17,226 nt of DNA from Candidatus Phascolarctobacterium caballi (GTDB taxonomy: Bacteria; Bacillota; Negativicutes; Acidaminococcales; Acidaminococcaceae), in NCBI GenBank assembly GCA_018065225.1, contig JAGHTS010000152.1:1-17226 (forward strand). The letters are read 5' to 3'. The translations under genes and the position numbers were made by a program. Below, piece by piece: positions 13,536 to 17,226 of the stretch; the stretch's first letter is position 1, and every line of letters starts with the position of its first letter. The notes under the pieces were generated by a model. It saw nothing but the letters and a program-made list of their open reading frames with translations. It was not told the origin of the DNA and did no database searches.

Positions 13536-14582
13536 TTAATTTTTTACCGAATTTGCCGCCATATTAGCATAACTAAATATTTCACCATTATGTAACAAAT
13601 CCAAACTACGCAAAGCAATCCCTGTCCCTTGTACAACACAATTCAAAGGATCAACTGCAATATGCATGTCAATTTTTGTTTCTTCATGCAACACAGTCGC
13701 CAAACCATCCAGCAGGGCACCACCACCAGTCAAATAAATACCATTATCAATAATATCAGCAGCCAATTCAGGAGGACATTTTTCCAAAACCTGCCGTACT
13801 GCGTTCAACAAAGTTTGTACAGAATCTTGCAATGCTTCCCGACATTCAGCACTCGTTACTGTAATTGTTTTTGGCAATCCTGAAACATTGTCATGTCCGC
13901 GTACATCAATACTATCATTACGACCATTTTCTGAAACAGTTGCTACTGAAATTTTAATATCTTCTGCTGTTCTTTCTCCTATAGTTACCCCCTGCGTTCT
14001 CTTAACATAAGCGGCAATTGCTTCATCAAAATGATCGCCGCCAATACGGATAGAATTATCAGCAACAATTCCGCCCAGCGAAAGAATCGCTATATCTGTT
14101 GAACCTCCTCCAATATCTACTACCATATTACCTCTTGGCAAACCTACATCCACACCTGCACCCAGTGCAGCCGCCATTGGTTCCTCAATCAAATAAGTTT
14201 TAGAAGCCCCGCCATGCATAGCCGCTTCCAAAACAGCTCTTTTTTCAACGCTTGTTACTCCTACCGGGACACAAACCATTACTCGTGGTTTAAAAAACAA
14301 ACTGCGTCCGCACACTTTTTCAATTATCATGGACAACATTTTTTGCGTAATTGTATATTTGGCAATGACCCCCTCACATAAAGGACGTACCGTCACAATA
14401 TTACCCGGGGAACGACCAAGCAACTCTCTTGCTTCATGACCAAGCGCCAAAACTTTTTGACTTTTTTTGTCTAATGCCACTACACTTGGTTCATTAAACA
14501 CTATTCCTTTATCTTTTAAATAAACCAAAATATTAGCCGTTCCCAAATCAATTCCGATGTCCATAGTTTTAAACATTTTCAT
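13536..14582 (-). CDS. mreB: MreB/Mbl-type bacterial actin
   Basis: An actin-like ATPase forming membrane-bound filaments that direct lateral wall synthesis. The 348-residue product begins near an amphipathic membrane-binding sequence. It has phosphate-1 loop DIGIDLGTAN (8-17), the LIEEPMAAALGAG block (131-143), phosphate-2 loop VVDIGGGSTDIAI (154-166) and the adenosine motif GIYLTGGGALLDGL (281-294). The ATG at 14582 is preferred because AAAGGA lies six bases upstream; an ATG at 14576 and a TTG at 14588 are alternatives. It overlaps murA by 14 bases. The position next to murA matches B. subtilis mbl rather than the mreBCD cluster, and no mreC or mreD follows, so Mbl is the likelier paralogue name. 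Confidence 0.93.
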   Translation of the reverse strand: MKMFKTMDIGIDLGTANILVYLKDKGIVFNEPSVVALDKKSQKVLALGHEARELLGRSPGNIVTVRPLCEGVIAKYTITQKMLSMIIEKVCGRSLFFKPRVMVCVPVGVTSVEKRAVLEAAMHGGASKTYLIEEPMAAALGAGVDVGLPRGNMVVDIGGGSTDIAILSLGGIVADNSIRIGGDHFDEAIAAYVKRTQGVTIGERTAEDIKISVATVSENGRNDSIDVRGHDNVSGLPKTITVTSAECREALQDSVQTLLNAVRQVLEKCPPELAADIIDNGIYLTGGGALLDGLATVLHEETKIDMHIAVDPLNCVVQGTGIALRSLDLLHNGEIFSYANMAANSVKN

Positions 14583-15837
14583 TTTCAATCCTTTCTATAT
14601 CTGCTCCTAAACCAGTTAGTTTTTCAACAATATTTTCATAACCTCTGTCAATATGATGAAGATCACCAATTTCCGTCTGCCCTTCTGCCACAAGTCCTGC
14701 CAAAATCATTGCCGCGCCCGCCCTTAAATCTGTACATCGTACAAAACATCCGGTAAGTTGTGCCGGTCCCTCAATGCTCGCACTGCGGCCTTCTGTAGTG
14801 ATTTTTGCTCCCATTCGTATCAATTCATTTACATGCATAAACCTGTTTTCAAAAACTGTTTCAGTTACCTTACTGTTTCCTTCTGCCACCACTAACATTG
14901 CCATCATTTGCGCCTGCATATCTGTCGGGAACCCTGGATATGGTAAAGTCTTTATATCAACTGCTTTCAGTTTGCCACTACCCACGACATGTATTCTGTC
15001 CACATCTTCTTCTACGACAGCACCTGCCTCACGCAATTTTGCTGTTAAAGGTTTTTGATGTTCCGGCAAAACATTTTCAATCAACACATCTCCACCTGTC
15101 ATTGCGGCAGCAATCATATATGTTCCTGCCTCAATTCTGTCAGGAATAATAGTATATTCAGCTCCATGCAGTTCGGAAACACCTTCAATCTTAATAACCG
15201 GAGTTCCTGCCCCTCTTACTTTGGCACCCATCTTATTCAAATAATTTGCCAAATCAACTATCTCCGGTTCCTGAGCCACATTTTCCAAAACTGTCTTGCC
15301 TTCAGCCAATGACGCCAACATCATTACATGTTCTGTTGCCCCAACACTTGGGAAATCAAAATAAACGGTTGCCCCTTTAATTCCATTTGGCGCAGTCGCC
15401 ACAATATAACCATGCCCTTGTTCTATCTTTACTCCTAATGCTTCAAATGCTTTTAAATGAATATCAATGGGACGGGCTCCAATAGCACAGCCACCCGGCA
15501 TGGAAATTCTCGCTTTCCCTTTTCTCGCCAACAACGGCCCTAATACCAAAAATGACGCCCGCATAGCAGACACTAACTCATATGGTGGTTCACAATCTGT
15601 AATATTACTGCTATCCACCACCAAGGTATGAGAAACAGAATCATCAACTTTAACCCCTAAACATTTCAACACTTCGCTGATAGCACGTACATCTTCAAGC
15701 AAAGGTACATCATCAAATGTACTGGGCGTTTTTGCCAAAAGTGCCGCTATAATAATTGGCAATACTGCATTTTTTGCTCCACTTACTTTAACTTTACCAT
15801 GTAAAGGTTTGCCACCTTTAATTAATAATTTTTCCAA
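14569..15837 (-). CDS. murA: UDP-N-acetylglucosamine 1-carboxyvinyltransferase
   Basis: Catalyses the first committed step of peptidoglycan synthesis, transferring enolpyruvate from PEP to UDP-GlcNAc in the cytoplasm; it is the fosfomycin target. The 422-residue product has Lys22-Asn23 in GAKNAVLP, Arg93 in the AMRAS segment, the active-site loop PGGCAIGARP (114-123) with Cys117 (a fosfomycin-sensitive Cys rather than Asp), and FPTDMQAQ (303-310) with the catalytic-base Asp306. Translation starts at TTG (15837), supported by GAGG seven bases upstream and the canonical MEKLLIKGG beginning. It lies 19 bases after the 61-residue gene and overlaps mreB/mbl. Confidence 0.96.
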   Translation of the reverse strand: MEKLLIKGGKPLHGKVKVSGAKNAVLPIIIAALLAKTPSTFDDVPLLEDVRAISEVLKCLGVKVDDSVSHTLVVDSSNITDCEPPYELVSAMRASFLVLGPLLARKGKARISMPGGCAIGARPIDIHLKAFEALGVKIEQGHGYIVATAPNGIKGATVYFDFPSVGATEHVMMLASLAEGKTVLENVAQEPEIVDLANYLNKMGAKVRGAGTPVIKIEGVSELHGAEYTIIPDRIEAGTYMIAAAMTGGDVLIENVLPEHQKPLTAKLREAGAVVEEDVDRIHVVGSGKLKAVDIKTLPYPGFPTDMQAQMMAMLVVAEGNSKVTETVFENRFMHVNELIRMGAKITTEGRSASIEGPAQLTGCFVRCTDLRAGAAMILAGLVAEGQTEIGDLHHIDRGYENIVEKLTGLGADIERIENENV

Positions 15838-15856
15838 ATCAATTCCTCTTCACCAT

Positions 15857-16042
15857 TTATTGCATCATACGATTTCTATCTGCAAGAATATTATAGTATG
15901 TTTCTTTTTCTATAATTTCGCTGCGAATTTTCTTTTTTATATCTTCATCATCACATTCAAGTAGCCGTTGTCTAAGTTCTACAAGTTCATGTTTCAACTG
16001 CAACATCTTGTTGCCTGCAACTTCTCCTAAAACATCTGTCAT
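15857..16042 (-). CDS. Small coiled-coil protein of unknown function
   Basis: 61 residues, not recognised. After a short N-terminus the sequence is strongly helical and charged, with leucines spaced as in a coiled coil (LKHELVELRQRLLE, about 16-29) followed by a KKKIRSEIIEKE helix (36-47). There is no signal peptide or membrane segment, so it is probably cytoplasmic. Its ATG shares one base with the stop codon of the preceding gene (TAATG), and GGGG lies about ten bases upstream inside that gene, so it is very likely translated by coupling. Tight packing between two coding genes supports it as real. A role as a small partner of MurA or MreB/Mbl is only a guess from position. Confidence 0.75.
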   Translation of the reverse strand: MTDVLGEVAGNKMLQLKHELVELRQRLLECDDEDIKKKIRSEIIEKETYYNILADRNRMMQ

Positions 16043-17088
16043 TATAAAATCACCCCTTTATCAATTTTCCACGCAAAAGGATGCTTGTATTGGTCAGCAC
16101 GCGACAAATAAATATCTACTTTCTTGTCCTTTTTACCACCTTTAACATTCACCGTCACTATTAATTGATTGTCCTGCCAGCGTTGCTCCAAAATCTTTAC
16201 ATAATTTACATCAAAAGTCCTTCTTCTGATTACATATGGTTCCGGACGATCTGAAAACCATAATACATGGTCTTCCCTCCTTAAATCAGGCCAATTTATT
16301 TCAGGAAACAATGCATAGGCAAATTCGTCAAAAAACCACTCTGTTGAATGATAATAACCATCTTCATCCAATGGGGCTGTTGCCCCCATAACCATTGACC
16401 AGCTTGTAGCAATCGTCCGCCAATACAATGTTCTGATATTTCTTACATCTTCATTTTTACGTGCGGTCCAATATGCATATACCTTAATTAAATGACTCAT
16501 TGGTTCTGATTCCTCAAGCCCATATACAAATGCATCCTTACTGAGAATCTCTTTTTCCTGTTCGTCAACAAAATTTAAATCTGCGGAAGATATACATACC
16601 TGTTTATCTCCCTTAGTCAATAACAAACGAAATTTTTGTGAATCTTCTTTAGGCACAACAACTTCATACATATTATTTGCCACAGCATTAAAATCAAACA
16701 CTTTGCCTTTATGTTGATACCACTCCACACCAGGCCAATACTGCAAACGCTCCATACAAACAGTTACACCGGGAACATCTACAACCAAACGGATTTTTTG
16801 GCAATCTGTTTGCAATTCACCGCCTTTAACTTTGGTCACATTACCATAACTATTCCAAGCCTTGCTGCCATTACAACAAATAAGCACTGAAAAATTATTG
16901 CCACTGTGCTTTTTTTTCGGGCGATTAGGGTCAGGGATATCTTTAGCCGGTAAAATGTTCAAAGTTTCTTCCGCCGTAACAATTTTGCTAGATTTTTCAT
17001 ATACCTTAAACTGTAAGGATTTAGCAAATACCGTTGAAGCAATAACTGTCATTAACGCCGTTGCGAGCAGCATTCGTAAAATCTTCAT
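16042..17088 (-). CDS. Unrecognised exported protein
   Basis: 348 residues with a Sec signal peptide (positive MKILR, hydrophobic core 6-20, probable cleavage after VFA at 22). No lipobox follows, so it is probably periplasmic. I recognise no domain. The mature part is mixed alpha/beta and rich in Trp and Tyr, with clusters such as YWPGVEWYQH (117-126), YWRTIATSW (222-230) and WFFDEFAYALFPEINW (251-266). It has five Cys (71, 72, 96, 111, 165), which could form disulfides. The C-terminus has a Lys-rich turn (319-323) and ends KGVIL. AGGAG lies about nine bases before the ATG. It is the first gene of the envelope operon, 31 bases after a tRNA-Leu. In B. subtilis the exported protein YwmB precedes murAA, but I see no similarity that would justify that name. 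Confidence 0.8.
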   Translation of the reverse strand: MKILRMLLATALMTVIASTVFAKSLQFKVYEKSSKIVTAEETLNILPAKDIPDPNRPKKKHSGNNFSVLICCNGSKAWNSYGNVTKVKGGELQTDCQKIRLVVDVPGVTVCMERLQYWPGVEWYQHKGKVFDFNAVANNMYEVVVPKEDSQKFRLLLTKGDKQVCISSADLNFVDEQEKEILSKDAFVYGLEESEPMSHLIKVYAYWTARKNEDVRNIRTLYWRTIATSWSMVMGATAPLDEDGYYHSTEWFFDEFAYALFPEINWPDLRREDHVLWFSDRPEPYVIRRRTFDVNYVKILEQRWQDNQLIVTVNVKGGKKDKKVDIYLSRADQYKHPFAWKIDKGVIL

Positions 17089-17119
17089 CAGATAATTCTC
17101 CTAATGTCATATACTTAAG

Positions 17120-17203
17120 TGGTGCGGGTGACAGGACTTGAACCTGCATGCCTAAGGCGCCAGATCCTAAGTCTGGTGCGTCTGCCAATTCCGCCACACC
17201 CGC
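17120..17203 (-). tRNA. tRNA-Leu (anticodon UAG)
   Basis: Read on the minus strand, the acceptor stem GCGGGTG pairs with CACCCGC, followed by discriminator A and an encoded CCA. The anticodon stem CCAGA/TCTGG encloses the loop CTTAGGA, giving anticodon TAG (bases 17169-17167). A long variable arm (GCC-TTA-GGC) marks a class II tRNA, and GTTCAAGT in the T-arm and the AATTGGCAGA D-loop are standard. Length is 84 with CCA. It reads CUA and, with wobble, other CUN codons. Confidence 0.96.
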
Positions 17204-17219
17204 TTATATATATTTAAGT

Positions 17220-17225
17220 ATTATA
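17220..17225 (-). promoter_or_regulatory. Possible -10 element of the tRNA-Leu transcript
   Basis: TATAAT on the minus strand lies 16 bases before the mature 5' end of the tRNA. The -35 region would be outside the window, and the surroundings are AT-rich, so this is tentative. Confidence 0.35.
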
Positions 17226-17226
17226 T

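Overview
The window looks like a low-GC, diderm Bacillota chromosome, most likely class Negativicutes (Veillonella/Acidaminococcus-type relatives). Firmicute gene order (walJ-htrA-rlmH; murA next to an mreB/mbl gene) is interleaved with outer-membrane machinery (a TolC-type exporter channel and an MlaE-MlaF-MlaD phospholipid transporter). The genus cannot be fixed from the sequence alone. No CRISPR array, insertion sequence or rRNA is visible, and no gene-free stretch exceeds about 200 bases.

Layout. (1) 1-1014 (+): 3' part of a two-domain FkbM-type methyltransferase, converging on a long bidirectional terminator. (2) 3717-1045 (-): a housekeeping operon of an ABC-F ATPase, tadA and dut, with overlapping reading frames. 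(3) 3744-5167: a small accessory cassette bounded by terminators. It holds a signal-peptide-bearing YaaW/UPF0174-like membrane protein gene (-) and a divergent XRE regulator (+). They share a compact control region in which the two promoters use overlapping -35 elements beside a pair of palindromic operators. (4) 17088-5334 (-): twelve tightly packed genes, probably one long envelope operon: unknown secreted protein, 61-residue coiled-coil protein, murA, mreB/mbl, SpoIVB-type S55 protein, mlaE, mlaF, mlaD, tolC, walJ, htrA, rlmH. It ends at a perfect 18-bp hairpin. (5) 17120-17203 (-): tRNA-Leu(UAG), just upstream of this operon with no terminator between them.

How the parts work together. 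The large operon couples peptidoglycan precursor synthesis (MurA) and cell-shape control (MreB/Mbl) to outer-membrane maintenance (Mla, TolC) and envelope quality control (HtrA, WalJ). The MlaD protein carries a C-terminal domain that reads as an outer-membrane beta-barrel. It could therefore span the envelope on its own, as reported for Veillonella parvula. The direct murA-mreB/mbl junction, where Bacillus subtilis has spoIID, spoIIQ and spoIIID, suggests an ancestor that lost sporulation genes.

The least understood parts are the XRE/YaaW-like cassette, the S55 protein with its serine box ahead of its histidine motif, and the two unrecognised genes upstream of murA.
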